Assembly (NCBI GenBank): GCA_036250225.1
Contig: JAPZLL010000006.1
Location: 930,001 to 994,000, forward strand
DNA: 64,000 bases
Reading direction: 5' to 3'
Origin: Cercophora sp. LCS_1
Taxonomy: Eukaryota; Ascomycota; Sordariomycetes; Sordariales; Lasiosphaeriaceae
Below the pieces are notes generated by a model. The model ran no database searches. It had not been told where the DNA came from and saw nothing but the letters and a program-made list of their open reading frames with translations. Made by a program: the position numbers and the translations under genes. Shown in pieces: positions 21,953-34,524 of this stretch; positions within the stretch are counted from its first letter, which is position 1; each line of letters opens with the position of its first letter.

Positions 21953-24900
21953 GGTGCCGTCGGCGTAGACGTTGCTCTTGATGGTTGCGGAGCGAGGCAT
22001 TGGGCCGCTTGTGAATGGTTGGAAGACGAAGTGGTTCTCGATGTTCTGGAGCTTGGTAAGAAGTGGCTGGCTGTCAATGTCTGAAGTGGAGAGGTGAGTT
22101 GGATCTGGCTCCAGATGGAGATCGGGGGAGTGGGCATTATATCTTGTTGTTGTATGTAAGAACTTCAATGTGGTTCACACACACGAGGGTCGACAGGGGG
22201 GTTGCATGCCCGCTATTCCGGCCACGATACTTAGAACGGACCCTTCAAGTCACAAAGTACACCATGTGGCTTTCTTGATGCATGGCTGCATCTGGTACAC
22301 ATGTAAGTTGGCGTGCAGCGGTACCAATGCCCGCTATTCTGCTCCTCGACTTCCGCCATCCAAGCGAAGATACAACGGCGCCGGAAGGGGGCTGCTGACA
22401 CCCCTGTCCGACCAGAGACTCGACGTCCCAGCGGCCGTCGGTAGGGTTGTTCTCGGCCTGAACGGGATCTTGCACCAGAGATTAGATTGGCGCTTGGCTT
22501 CCCGCCGTTTCCTTTCCGCTGGTCAACAACCCCAAGTGCTATTGCGCCTAATGTTGCTTGTTGCAAGACAGCATCCGTCTCGGCGGAACATGAGTTTTGG
22601 CGTCCTTCCGAGTCATCCCGTGCTTCCTCTCTCTGGGCACTGGGATTATGAGCTATGCACGGGCCTCTGGTCTGATATTTCCGGCGTCTTTCGGGATCCG
22701 GACAGTGACGTCAGTCTTGTGACTCTGGTCATAGATATCTGAGTGAATGCGCGCCCGATCAGAGCAGTGGATTTAAGCAGTGACAAACCTGATTTGGCTT
22801 GCCACTGGACGGAGGCTCCGAGCCCTACAAGGCTCGAGGTGCGTAAGTCCTGTCGTCGGAATGAGAGTAAGAAGCGAACCGCGGGGCCAGTCAGTGGGGT
22901 CAACGGAGCCAGGGACCGTCGAAAAAACGGCGGCTATCGGGAACTGGAAGCGTGTGATGCCGCGCCTTCCAGAAGGCTTCCGACCCGCAATACCCTTGTG
23001 CCCTTATTGCCTCTCTGCGAGAGCCCATCAGCCGCTCCCGGTCGGAAAGCCGCATTGTGTGCAAACGGAGACTGCCCATCAACACATCCCGCGTTCAGAT
23101 TGCGAAGCCAGCATCAGCTCGTTCCTGTGCGGACGCGGGGAATTGCAGTGTTCAACCTTGGATCGGCCAAGTCTGCCTGAGGGGCAACGTGGTGGGCGCA
23201 GATGGTCAAGTACGAACGACAAAAGTGGCGTGGCATGGATTTCCCTTCCTGGCGAAAGTGTCCCCTCGCAAGAGCGATGCGTGATTGTTCTGGTCACCGA
23301 GACGAAACGCTCCGGTTTAGGACGACAACGGACGTAGAGTGGTGCCGGTTCAACTTCGCATGGGGGCCAGATGGGGCGTTTTCGACCCCAATAGCAATCG
23401 GCTTGTCTCGGCGTCCTGGCAAAAGAGCCGCCGACTTTAGGGGGGGAGGGTGCTGTGGCCACAGCATCTCGCATTGCAGCTCAAGGCAGCTTTGATAACC
23501 ACCATTCTCATTCGTCCACGAGGAAGTCCTTCCCGCACTTGCCAGAGCCACCCTGCATTCTGAATTGCCTGTGCTTCGAGGGCGATCGTTGCTTTTGGGT
23601 CTCACAACGTCCCTGAGGTGGTTGCTGAGCCTCTGCGGGAGCCGGGACAACAGGAAAACACGAGGTCGGCTGTGTTGCACTGTGGGGGAGGGGACCGGGA
23701 AACGGATGGGATGCATCTGACATGAGACGCTCGGGAGTGTGGGTTGCAGCCGCCTCCCCCAGTAAAAAGAACGGGAGAAGGTATCTTTGCGGTGTCAAAA
23801 TACCATGCACCTTCTTGCCAAGGCGACTCGCTGGGTTAGGAAAATAGCAGACGAATGTCCAGTTCGATTGGTGTTGCCACGAGCACCGTGTGAGGAGAAG
23901 CAGGCTGTTGCGGTCTTGCCCTGATGCAAGGAATTTTGATTTTTTTCTTAGACTCAAGCTAGCGGACGTTTCAATGACAAGGGAATAGGGTTTGCGCTAA
24001 CTGAAAGCGTAAGCGAGCCCAGCAGGGTTGCAGAGGAAGGCGCGTTGCTAGGGGTCAAATGTGGTCAGCGGGGTGGTGGTTCCCCATCACAATGAACCGC
24101 TCAGCCAAAAGGACGACAGAAAATGGTGCTGCCTGTTGTGCCTGCAGTAGCGTTCACTGAACAGCGTGTCTGAAGTGGTGCTCTATCCGGATTGACTGCT
24201 ACACTAGAGCCCTTGAGAACGCATGCCAAGCAACCCTAACAAAGCGATGAACACCAAAACTCAAGCCCTAAAAGCAAGTCATGACGAGAGCCGCAACACA
24301 GCCTCCTTTACTTGCATTTCTCCACACAAGCTACTGATTACCAGAATGCCTTTCGCCTACTTTTACTAGCTACTTTTGGACAGACTTGAACCCATCACAA
24401 ATAGAGATATTTGGCGACGCTTCTGGCAGACTTGTCAACTTGGGTGGTTGGTTGCATGTGTTTGACTGACTGAACCCTGCACAGCAATGACAGCCTTAGT
24501 AAGGGGACTTGATAGGGGATATGGAACCAGACAGTGTGATCATCATCAATCCACGGCTCCGGGACTCGGCATCGGCAGCACGATCTCGTCGTCCCCGGCA
24601 AACAGTGCAAGCCGAGCATCGAGATGTCGCTAGCTAAGGCCTCAGTCCGGTGATAGCAGCTGTCACGGGTGGAAATCGTTGCCAAGGCCATGATAATGCG
24701 GCTTTCAGGTAGACTGAAGGGGTCTGCGTATATCAGCATACGACGGTCGCAGTTGCTTGGCGTCCAATGGCCGGTAGTGGGTGTTAGGCGTGTTTCTGCC
24801 GGCGCTCCTGTAACCCAATGACGGCGCTGCGCTCTACCCACTGTGCCGCATAGCTGCTGGCGATAAACTTCTAGAAGGACTTGACAAGCTTCCATGGTAG

Positions 24901-27900
24901 CAGCTCTTATCGGCATGCAAACCTGACTGTATCCTCGACGGCCAAGAGAGCTGCAGGCTTGGCGTGACGACAACTTGGCTCTTCCTTGTCGAGTTACTAA
25001 GTGCAGCTGGATCTGAATCCCATGGCGTATGTCGGGAGTTGGCCATGTGTTGGATCCTTGTGCCCTGATGCCCGGAGAGTCGTCCGTGCCAAGAAGTCCA
25101 GATCTGGCCATGGTTCGAGGCCATCACGGTCGGCTGGCGGGACGGGACAGGGCGGACCCAAACAACGGGCCGCTGAGGCATTCCCACGAGAGGTAGCTCC
25201 CGATGGGCATGGTCCTAACTACGGCAGGCGACCACCGTAGCGTGGCCCCCGAGGTCACCGCCGTTGCGTTGCGCTGGCGCCTTGAAGCAACTGGTAAATG
25301 GCGGAGCATCTGTTGACATGGAAGGACCCACACGGAAGATGCCCAGCGCCACCGTTTCGGCGATCACCAGCGCCAAACCTGGCGGCGGCGGATTCTCCCG
25401 CGTGGGGAAAGGAAGGGATTCCGCAATTCGGCAGCCAGCACCATCCGAAATCCCATCGGAATCCCAGATCGGATGCTGGCATTGATCGTCGGGAACTGAT
25501 CGTACTCTGCCATGTTTATGGTTGGAAATTCCCACATGGAGAGAGAGGTCCCGTGAGCCCGCCAAGACGAGTTTGGAGACATCGAGATGCGCCAAGGATC
25601 AACGGGAACACAACAGTGGCCATCGATTTAAGCTTAACTGCGTGCCAAGAGCCCGCCTTTTGCGCCCCCGAGCCAATGAGAACCCCCGCTTATTCCCCAT
25701 GTTTGGCCCAAGTTCCGCTCTCCACGACCACACTCATTCTGCACGCCTGTCCACTGAGAACGGCTTCTCCTTCGGCCCAATCGTACACCCATCAGGTAAC
25801 TCGCACCCCAGCCGTTCAAAATCAAATCCCGGCCTCCCCGGCATTACCGGAACGTCTCCTGCTCTCCTGCCCGATGCGGCATGTCTCTTCGTCGTCAATG
25901 CAACGGCATTGCGCGGCACCTCAATCTGCGGGAATAGCGGCAAGATACAATCACCGTCTGACTCGATTGCTTGCACGCACGCTACCAACGTAGACGTCAG
26001 TTTCAGAACCCTAAACTGTGTGGCTGAGACGCAGGGCTTTACCTGGCTACAGGGCGGGGCGGGGAACCTGTCCCGAGATGGGTTAGGTGGCCTGGGATTG
26101 CACCGCAGCACGCCAAAAGCTTTGCTCTGCGTCTGCAGAGGCGTCCAACGAATCCACCCGCACTCATTGGAGCAGACGGCAGCACTAAAGCAGGCGGCCT
26201 AAAGCACGCAGCGAACCCCACCCTTTCAACTCTCCTCATAGGTGCGATGGCTCGGGTTACACGACAGCAACACCGAATGTCTCCCCGAGAGCCCACAAGT
26301 CAACAAATATTATCGAGAAAAAGCCACCAAAGCGCTACAATCCCATATTCCGGCCTCGCTTGTATGTATCTTAGAGTCAGCAATATGATCTACAAGAGCC
26401 TCAACCAGCTTCTCGAGCACCGGAAAGGAAAGCCGTCGAACAGTTTTGGAAGACCGGTAGGCTCGGCAAGCATTCGGTACGAGCTCAACTTCGACACTTG
26501 CAGACGAGCCACCACAAGGGACGACTTATCTGCGTGCCCCACCCAACGGAGCTTCTGGAACGTTGTCAGACCATGTCAGATCAGACTAGCGTTGCTTCCC
26601 CTTTTCGAAACACTCATCCACACGACATACATACACAGTACACGTATCCCCCGCAGCAGCCATCAGCCGCAGTGTAGTCTGCCCCACTTACACATCTTGT
26701 CTGCGATACCTCGCTGGACTCACCTCTACATCGACACATGGTCAAGACAGACATGACACGAAACGCGGCCCCCACGGCTGTCTCTGGCATAGGTTGAAGC
26801 CATTCACGATTGCGCTTTCACAACGCTATCGTCTTCGCTCGCACTCAAGCGTGTGTTCCCCGGCATGCATGTTGCTATCTTTGGGAAGCGCAGATCTTGG
26901 CGCACATGTTGTCTCAACTCTCAACGCCCAAAACTCGTGGACCACAGCCCCCAAACCCCTTCTAGTCATAACTTTCGTGAAAAGGTTACCACAAGAGACA
27001 TGTCTCATCCAATGGGAGTATTCCGCACCTGCAACAGTAAACGTGGTCTATCAGAGCGGGAATTCCGCTTTCGACAGGAGAAGATACTTTATCACTTCTG
27101 CCTGGAGCTGCGATGGATACTCGGAAACTCAAAGAGAGCGATGATTGGCGCTTGAAACAACCCTGACATGCACCACAATCTCGATACAACCTCACTGCAC
27201 CTACCAAAGTGGGAGAGCGGAGTAAACCCCTCTCAGGCCGTCTGCCACTGTTCAACACTTCGACAAGGGGGGCCGAGACCCTGACGATCCCCCCCTCCAC
27301 CGTCCAAAGACCAACCCTCAATTCAACGCCAAGCCCAATCGCCAAGCAAGCCAAGACCGCCAAGCCTTGCTTCAACACCGACAACTCGACCAAAACGAGG
27401 GGTGTGGAGATACCCGGTCTCCTGGGCTTGGGACCTGACCCCTCTCTACGCCTCCCCAAAAAAAGATCAGCGTTTTTCGGGGTTTATCCATCCCAACCTG
27501 CCACTTGGAGCACGCTGCAAACGAGAGAATGAAACACAAAGACACGAGAAACAATCACATAATCAAGGCTGATAGGAGCCCAAGAAAGTGAAATCCCACG
27601 GCGGCCCTTTCCCGGCCGCTAAAGTGAGGCAATCCTGGAATTATGACGTCGTTGCGCGCAACTCCCACGCGCCCTCCAGAGTCTAAAGGCCGATTCCCGA
27701 GTTTGTCCGCGACAGGGCCTGTCTCGCTTTGGCTAGATAGGCGCGCCAAAACGGAGCGAGGGCGCCACCGTTTTTCGGTTCGGCTTCTCCTCACAACCGT
27801 CGTGACTAATCATGATATTTCCCGCATCACAGATACCGCGGAATTACCCAGCGCAGGGCCACAGGGCGTCAATTTGCGCGGGAATCAAAGCAAGACCCCT

Positions 27901-28587
27901 GGGCCCATCTGCCTATCTCGCTATTGGACCGCGCCTGCATTGGCGCCAAAAACTAGACACGTGCGCAAGGCAAGAACAGGAGATCTGGAGCGCACAGACC
28001 AACCGGCGGTGTGGCTAACAATTATTTTTGCTGCTGGCCAGAAGAAGCACCCCCCCTCCGACCCAAGGGCTGCGGAAATGGTCTGATTCTGTCGTCATGC
28101 ACCCCACTGCCACTCTGAGTGACGGCCAGCCCAGCCGTGTGGCGGCGATGTGGTGCAAGAGCCGCCCGCCTTGCGCCGTGCGGATGGGATTCAGATTCCC
28201 ATCCGACAATAATGATAAGCTAACCCGCAAATGCGTTCCCCCCATACCGCAAATTGTCGCCATCGCCGTCGCCTTCGCCGTTGTGACGCACCTCTATGGT
28301 GAAGTCGCGTCCCTGCGTCTGTTGATTGCCTCCGCCTTTTACCAGCACGCCCCCTCCCTCGCAGCAGAAGCTTGTCACGCAGTTCGCTACCGCCTGTGTA
28401 TTGGGGAAAACATGCTCCATGTCGCCGTTGGGCTTACGCCGACCTCCCCGTCCCCGCCGTAGCCACTTCCAGACCACGAGGGAATCAGAAGATATGCCCC
28501 CAAGTGCCGCTGCCCTCACTTTGCCGAACCGCACGAATCGCACGATGCATACAAGTGCGCCTTGAGACGGGTAATGCCATCATGAAA
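21953..28587. other. 6.6-kb stretch without a supportable protein gene
   Basis: This is the upstream region of the bZIP gene and the downstream region of the Mgr3-like gene. The longest frames (minus 24395-25111, plus 25298-25993) show no domain and no usable splice pattern. GC content is similar to that of coding parts. I see no tRNA, transposon end or long repeat. Confidence 0.5.
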
Positions 28588-30393
28588 TCACTTGGACAGC
28601 GCTCGCAAGCCAGCCCCGGCCTCGACTACCCCGGGCGTGTAGCCGATGCGCTTTGCCAACGACACTGCTTGCTCGAAACGCCGGTGTGCCTCGGCTGAGT
28701 CGCCAGAAAGGCTCGCAATGGTCCCCAAGTTGCAGAGAGAGGTAACACAAGCCTCGTCGCACTCGGCCGTTCGTTGGTCGCCTTGTGGCTCGGTGGCGTG
28801 CTGTTGGGCATTGGACGCCCAGTGTCGGGCAGCCACCAGATACGACTCTCTCCGGGCTGCCGGCGTACCCGCCTCCGGTTGCTCCATCATGGCGTCCACT
28901 GGCGCTTCGCCAGGTCCGAGCAGAGGATGTTGGGCAAAGCATGTTGCAAGATTGTTCACTGTCACCGTCAGCAGTTGTCGCAACGCCAGGATATCATGAA
29001 TGCCCGCCAAGTCCGCTCCGACTATTGTCCCCAGCCGTCGGGTAGTGATTTAAGGATCCGGGCGCCAAGAACTTACTCAAAATGGCGCTGTGGCATTGAT
29101 CATTACATAGCCTGAGAGCTTGGAAGAATAGGGGAAGCGCGAGGTGGAACTGGGACTTGGCTTCATAGCTGTGTCCAAGCGCTGCGGGAACGAGTCAGCA
29201 ACACCACCTGAGGGATCACGAGGACGTTGCAGTTCAACCCACATTCGAGTGTGGCTCCGATTTGCTCGGAGCTCATCCATTGGCCTTCTCCTTCTTTGGC
29301 GCCTTCTACCGTTCGTCTTCGGAGCTCGCCCAAAGCCGTCTCAACAGCCCAGATCAACCTCTCGTGTGCCAGGTTCTTCTCCAACACATGCTCGTCCGAG
29401 TAGAGCTCAGCAAGTTTGACACTGATACCCACCGACTTTCCTAGGATCCGTGTTCGCCTTCCCCATAGCGTTTCGGGTTCTTCGATGGGCTGGCTCTCGG
29501 TTTGGGTTGTGTCCTTAGGGTTCGTGCTGGGAGCTGGCGCTGGAGGTGGAGGTGGCAGCACCTTGTGAAGGGTGCCCTCCTTGACATGCGCGTCCATCTT
29601 CTGAACCCATCTCCTACAGTCGCCCAAGAGCGTCTCCAGTACCTTGGTCGCACCCCTATAATCCTCAATCTTTTCCAACCACGCGGCCAGCTGGATCTTG
29701 ATGCCCATGACATCATCGGAAAACGGGTCAAGATGGTGCTCATCACACAGCTCCAACGCCTGCTTGTAGTATTTGAGCGCCCGTTTCGGATCGGGGTTGT
29801 AGTTACTGTAGTAGAGCGCACGGCGCAGCGCCTTTGCGATCGGCTCGGGGTATCGAGTGAATTGCTCAGAGTAAAAGTAGGTGAAGTAGATGCGCGCGGC
29901 ATATGCGAGGAACCCAACGCATCCTACCAAGCTGGAACGCTCCATGTCAATAGCGAGAACCTGAATGCATCGCGGGGCCATACATTGCCAATGCCATGAT
30001 CAGCTCTCCCGGGTTCTGGCGGTACAGCTTCCGCAAGTTCTCCACCCGGAACGGCGCGCCCAAGCTCCGGAAGCTGGCCCATAGTCCCCGGAGAAGCACC
30101 CGCCTCAGGGTCTCAGGCGGCGGGGGCGGTTCTTTGGCGGCGCCGTCGTCGCCGGGACGGCTCTTTCCCTTGCCCGGTCGGGGTGGTGTTGTGGACTGGA
30201 AGCGGCGCTGGTGCAAGCATTGAACTTGGCCGAGCGAGCCGTGTGTCGGGTGGCGCAGGGCCAATTGTATGGCAGCCACGTAAACGGCCGTATGGCGCGG
30301 GCCCTGGAGCTGGAGCTGTCGTAGAGCTCGAGAGATGAGCTGGTGCCCGGGGGCGCCGACGCCTCGGCGAATAGACGCTCTAACGGCGGACAT
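28588..30393 (-). CDS. mgr3: Mgr3-like mitochondrial inner-membrane TPR protein
   Basis: Four exons, 30393-29984, 29931-29243, 29181-29077 and 28958-28588, give 524 residues. In yeast, Mgr3 with Mgr1 is an adaptor of the i-AAA protease Yme1, delivering substrates in the intermembrane space. The N-terminus (MSAVRASIRRGVGAPGHQL) is a good mitochondrial presequence. Splicing at 29983/29932 creates one transmembrane helix, LIMALAILVGCVGFLAYAA (about residues 129-147), followed by IYFTYFYSEQFTRYPEPIAK. TPR-like helices follow: RRALYYSNYNPDPKRALKYY, DVMGIKIQLAAWLEKIEDYR, KSQFHLALPLFFQALRL, MNNLATCFAQHPLL and a last TPR with CNLGTIASLSGDSAEAHRRF. A Pro-rich linker interrupts the array near residue 260. 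It diverges from dap1. Confidence 0.88.
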
Positions 30394-30944
30394 AGCAAGG
30401 CGATGACTTCCCAGGTAGCATTGGTAGCCAGGGTCGGTTCTTCGATCGAGTAGTCGGCGATGTGCGCGGCGACGTTGATAGCGGTCGTCAAGGTCGTCAA
30501 GCAATGAAAAAAAAAAAAAAAAAGCTTGGATAAGGTAGCTTGCAGCGCCAAAAATCACAATGCCAAGCCACCGTGTGACGTTGTGGAATGCCTTAGGCAG
30601 AAAGCGCTGCGGTAGCGGCCGTGCTGTGGCGGACAGCTGTGAGCAATCATCCTTGTTGTTCCTTCCCGAGGTTTCATGCGATTGCGTGAGAGTGGGATCC
30701 ATCGTGTCGCCTTTTGCCTTTAGCACGTTTGAGGAGAATTTCTCTCATCATAACAGCGACAGCCCTCTGTGAGCTCTTGCTAGTCTCTTTTTTGTGTGAT
30801 TTTGACCATTCTCGCGAACTTCAAGCCTCAAGCAAGTTGGTATGCGTGTCCCTCGAAGCGCAACCCCTTTTCCCCTTGTGCGGGGCAGTTTGCTGACCCC
30901 TCCTCCCCCTGGCTCGCAGTTGACAAAACACCAACACCGTCACC
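30394..30944. promoter_or_regulatory. divergent promoter between mgr3-like and dap1
   Basis: The 551-bp spacer between two start codons facing apart must contain both promoters. It contains the A17 tract and T-rich runs near 30786-30793. No clear TATA box is seen. Confidence 0.45.
30507..30523 (+). repeat. A17 homopolymer upstream of the Mgr3-like gene
   Basis: A run of 17 A (T17 on the gene strand) lies 114 nt upstream of the start codon in the mgr3/dap1 divergent spacer. Poly(dA:dT) tracts often mark nucleosome-depleted fungal promoters; that role here is inference. Confidence 0.8.
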
Positions 30945-31710
30945 ATGACCGGCGGAAAGTTTGAGCCCAAGGCGCCCGTTGAGTTGAAGGAGCCTGTCTA
31001 TACTCCAATCTCCGTCGGGGAGCTTGCCAAGGCCAACGGTATGTCTTTGTGGTATTTCTCTGCGCGCTTGTCTCGGTCCAGACAAGCCGACCCCTGTGTT
31101 CCAAGCATTTGATCTTTATATGGCTTCAGCGATTCTCATTGTGCATGTGCTGCGCAACTTGGTATCCTCGAGCAGTAGTCCCCGAGTGCTCGCCACTTTG
31201 ATCCATCTTGACTCGCCAAGGCTATCAATACCAAGCAATACTGACCGTGCCACAGGCGAAGGGGACAAATGTTACGTTGCTATCCAGGTATTCTCACCCC
31301 CATCCACCGTCCCGGACCCTATTTGGTTGACACACATCTAGGGCATCGTCTATGATGTAACGGGCAACAAGGCCTATCAGCCGGGTGGCTCCTACAACGG
31401 TATGTGATCTCCGTCTACCGTAAACGACACGAGATGTCCGATCAATCCACCTCTTTTATCACACATGTCTTGGCTCGATGTTGACCACACCACCACCACA
31501 GTCTTCGCAGGCAAGGACGCCTCGCAAGCTCTCGCGAAGACGTCCACCAAGCCCGAGGATGTCAAGCCCGAGTGGCAGCACCTGGAGGAGAAGGAGCAGA
31601 ACGTGCTTCGGGACTGGGTCACTTTCTTCTCGAAGCGGTATAGCATCGTCGGGACGGTCGAGGGCGCGACCAACTTCACGCCCGAGTACGCCGCGAAGCT
31701 CGCAAACTGA
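30945..31710 (+). CDS. dap1: Dap1-like cytochrome b5-fold haem protein (MAPR family)
   Basis: Four exons, 30945-31038, 31256-31287, 31342-31399 and 31502-31710, give 130 residues. Dap1/PGRMC proteins bind haem through a cytochrome-b5-like fold and support P450 enzymes such as Erg11 in sterol synthesis. The fold starts at YTPISVGELAKANGEGD and continues through GIVYDVTGNKAYQPGGSYN; Tyr60 is the expected axial haem ligand (PGRMC1 Tyr113 position). FAGKDASQALAKTSTKPED follows, then a WVTFFSKRYSIVG helix and strand. No N-terminal membrane segment is present, unlike PGRMC1. The short exons and four clean junctions (CTGAC or TTGAC branches) support the model. The first intron is 217 nt, unusually long for this window. 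Confidence 0.93.
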
Positions 31711-32877
31711 GCGGAGCGAATTGCACGCGTGTTTTTTTTGTGTCCCTATACATTCGACCTAGACACTTTATTTTCTCATGCGAGATGTGTTATGCCAAGA
31801 ACCGTCTTCTGTCTTTTGAGGTGATTGGAGCTCTTTGGACGCGTGATTCTTGCAGCCCTTTCAAGCCGTGGGTATCGTCGGATCGATCGGGATCGTCCTC
31901 GGTATCGGAAGAAGCAGGTACCTAGTAAGGTAGGTGCTTCGACGTGGAACGGGTCGGGACAACGGCTATGGCTGCTGTAAGCGCAAGTGAGGAGAACGAC
32001 GTCTCTCACCTCTTGACACGACATCGACAGTCATCGCGTGGCTCAGTTCCGGGGGGAGGAAGTGGTGTCGCGGTGTGGTCTGGTCGAGAAGGGCAATTCG
32101 ACGCGGGATGCTCGGCACGGCGCGCGGTGCAGTGTCGCCCTGCTGTGTCGACTGACCTGGCATCCTCACCCGGCCTATTCCCACCGCGACCAAGGTAAGA
32201 GGGGAAAAGGGAGCATGCAAGTAAGAACCTGCTAGTATTTATCAGCCCAGCCCTGTGCCGGACCTTTTGGAGAAGCAGCAAGAGGGTGCCTAGGTAGGGG
32301 GGCGTGTATGCTGCCCCTGCTTTGCGAATACGGAGACGGGACGGGAGGGTGTATCGATCAAGGCATGTTCCATGCCTGTGATCAAATGTCCCAAATGTAC
32401 CCTGCATGCCCTGGCCCCTGTTACTCGATGTATCTTGTCGTGTGTTGTACAATAGGTACGTGGGGTAAGGTAGCTGGTGGTGGATGTGGGCAAGCTTGAC
32501 GTGATAACAGCGGATCTCCGACAAGCGTTCGCAGTCTTTCATCCTAGCCGCGAAAGGGAATGCGGTATTTCATTGCTGGGTTCGGCCTCCCATTGCCTCC
32601 TACCAGCCCAGTCGGCAGCTAGCGATCGGATGAGACCTTCCCGTCCGGTCACAACATGGACCTCATCTACGAGACTGGTGGGACGACAGACAGGATTGGA
32701 CCTGATTGTGTGGAGGTGTGGAGTGAAGTTTGGGGTAACGGTGACGGGTAGGGGGTCGGAGAGATAATAGTGTGTAATCCGTATCCTGGACACACAAGCC
32801 ACACCGTTTCACAGAGAAGACATGCTTGTATTGTACAAGGCCCATGAAACAAAAAGCCGTTGAGTGGGTCCCTTAGA

Positions 32878-32913
<36 letters not shown>

Positions 32914-34323
32914 AGGCAATCCAGTTCGTGTTCTTCCCTGTGGCGTCCAGGATAGGATAGGTGTGGTGTAGATGAGGGACGGATGGACATCAACGGTTGG
33001 GTTTGGTTTGGGGATGATGCTCCCTTGGCTCTGGCCCGAAGCGTAAGGTAGGTAGGGGTTTTGTCGTTAACGCCGTAAGGGGCGATTTTGTCGATTTCCC
33101 ACCTCCCTAGCCGCCACTCGGAGATTAGCTGAGGTTGGCCAGGGGCTGGCTGGTCGAAGACAACCACCATATTTCCGGTCTTTTTCCGGATTTTGGTCAG
33201 ATCTTTAAACATGCCTTGGAAGCCTGCATGGAACAATTAAGATTTCTTTCTCTTTCCTGAGATGAGATGGGGATGGAGACGGGGAGATAAATGGGTTAAC
33301 CAGCCCCCTCTAGTCCCTCCGGAAAGTGTCGATTGAAAGTGTGACCATGTGTGACGACGATCTACAGTCCCGGCCGGCATTTGTTTCCCGCACTTTGCAA
33401 AGATTAGCTTCTTCTGGCGTGGAATAATGTAGAAAACTGCCAGACGTGCATGGAGCAACACGCAAACACCCGCTTCAGGTGTACGAGTTGGGAACACTGC
33501 TTCGGCTTCGGCCTCGGTTGGTCTTGCCGTTGCCTTTTCGTTGGGTGCACGACAGGCAGATCTTCCTTTCTGTCAGGGGCATGAGAATGGAACGTGAGAC
33601 TCGGTTATGTTGGAAGCCCACGGAAACAACGTCGAGACTGTGCAACGAGCTTGACGTTGTCAGCTTCCCGTAAAGCTCCGAGAGAGTCGCCAAGACCCTG
33701 CCTCGGGGATTTTGGGCCATTCGTTGGTGTAAACATGCATGAGAAAGTCGAGCAACGTTCCAACGTCTATTTGCTAATGCGTTTAAGCAGGCCGAGGCCT
33801 ACATTACCGCGGCTTCAAAGGCTTTGATCGGCCTGGACGGCCTCGCAGTGACACCCGAGCTGCAAAGACGCAGAGGGGTGCAGCTCGCGTTAGCTTAGCG
33901 TGGTTGAGGTTTCAGATAGAGAGGATGCCGCGGGGCGATCAACGTCGAGATTCATGACAGGAGAGTTGGCTGGTGATGAGAGAGTGGAGTGTATTGCGAT
34001 CTGATTCTGAGTTTGTCTCGTGGCCGCTCTCGAAAGCATTGCTACAGTGCACTATGTAAAACATGCCACAACCATGTTCTCGGCGGACCCCCAACGCAAG
34101 CATATATGCTGGATCGACAGGAAAGGAATAAAGAAAGTGAAACCAAAAACAACGCCATTTGAGCCTATCGCAGTCATGAAATAGATTTGAAACCCAGGGT
34201 TTCAGATGAGTGACTTGACGACATTGTTAATGTGCAAGTCGTGCCGAGCCGAGCTGTTAGGTGCCAGTCCCAGCCTGGAACCCGTGAGTGTCGGTTCGTA
34301 GGCCGAGTTAGGGACATACTTGT
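31711..34323. other. 2.6-kb intergenic stretch
   Basis: This is the 3' flank of dap1 and of the small Cys-rich gene. A minus-strand frame at 32667-33236 begins with a protein-like segment (FKDLTKIRKKTGNMVVVFD) but then runs through the TG microsatellite as repeated HT; I recognise no family. The rest shows nothing I can support. Confidence 0.45.
32879..32906 (+). repeat. (TG)14 microsatellite
   Basis: Uninterrupted TG run of 28 nt in the dap1 downstream region, the same length as the (CA)14 run near 20.05 kb but in opposite orientation. Confidence 0.95.
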
Positions 34324-34524
34324 TCAATGGTCGCCGCTAAAGTTTTGGCCGCTCTGTTGGTCGGCAACGCATCTCTCACAGGGGAACTCTTGGTCCCAGC
34401 AGTTGCGCAGCCTCTTGACGCTGAAGCACTGATGGTTGGGGTCGTTGCGCGCAAAGTGGCAATATGACTTCAGCCGAAAGGCTGAGTGGCCGCACGTGAA
34501 GATGAACTCCTCGTAATCACACAT
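34324..34524 (-). CDS. Small MCDY-type cysteine-rich protein
   Basis: An intronless frame of 66 residues starting MCDYEEFIFTCGHSAFRLKS. Cysteine and histidine residues are spaced like a small zinc-binding module: C2, C11-G-H13, C22-H23, H31-C33, C42 and a C49-x2-C52 pair (PCERC). Short fungal proteins beginning MCDY and carrying CGH and a final CxxC are common in Pezizomycotina and remain uncharacterised. The start at 34524 was chosen because that N-terminus is the family hallmark; an in-frame ATG 42 nt upstream is possible. No signal peptide is present, so it is probably cytosolic or nuclear. It stands alone in a gene-poor stretch. Confidence 0.65.
   Translation of the reverse strand: MCDYEEFIFTCGHSAFRLKSYCHFARNDPNHQCFSVKRLRNCWDQEFPCERCVADQQSGQNFSGDH

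Noticed and set aside
24395..25111. 238-codon minus-strand frame upstream of the bZIP gene
   Set aside because: The translation is Cys/Arg/Ser-rich without helices or motifs, and third positions show no coding bias.
32667..33236. 189-codon minus-strand frame starting with FKDLTKIRKKTGN
   Set aside because: The first 50 residues look protein-like, but the frame continues through a TG microsatellite and has no supported start exon.
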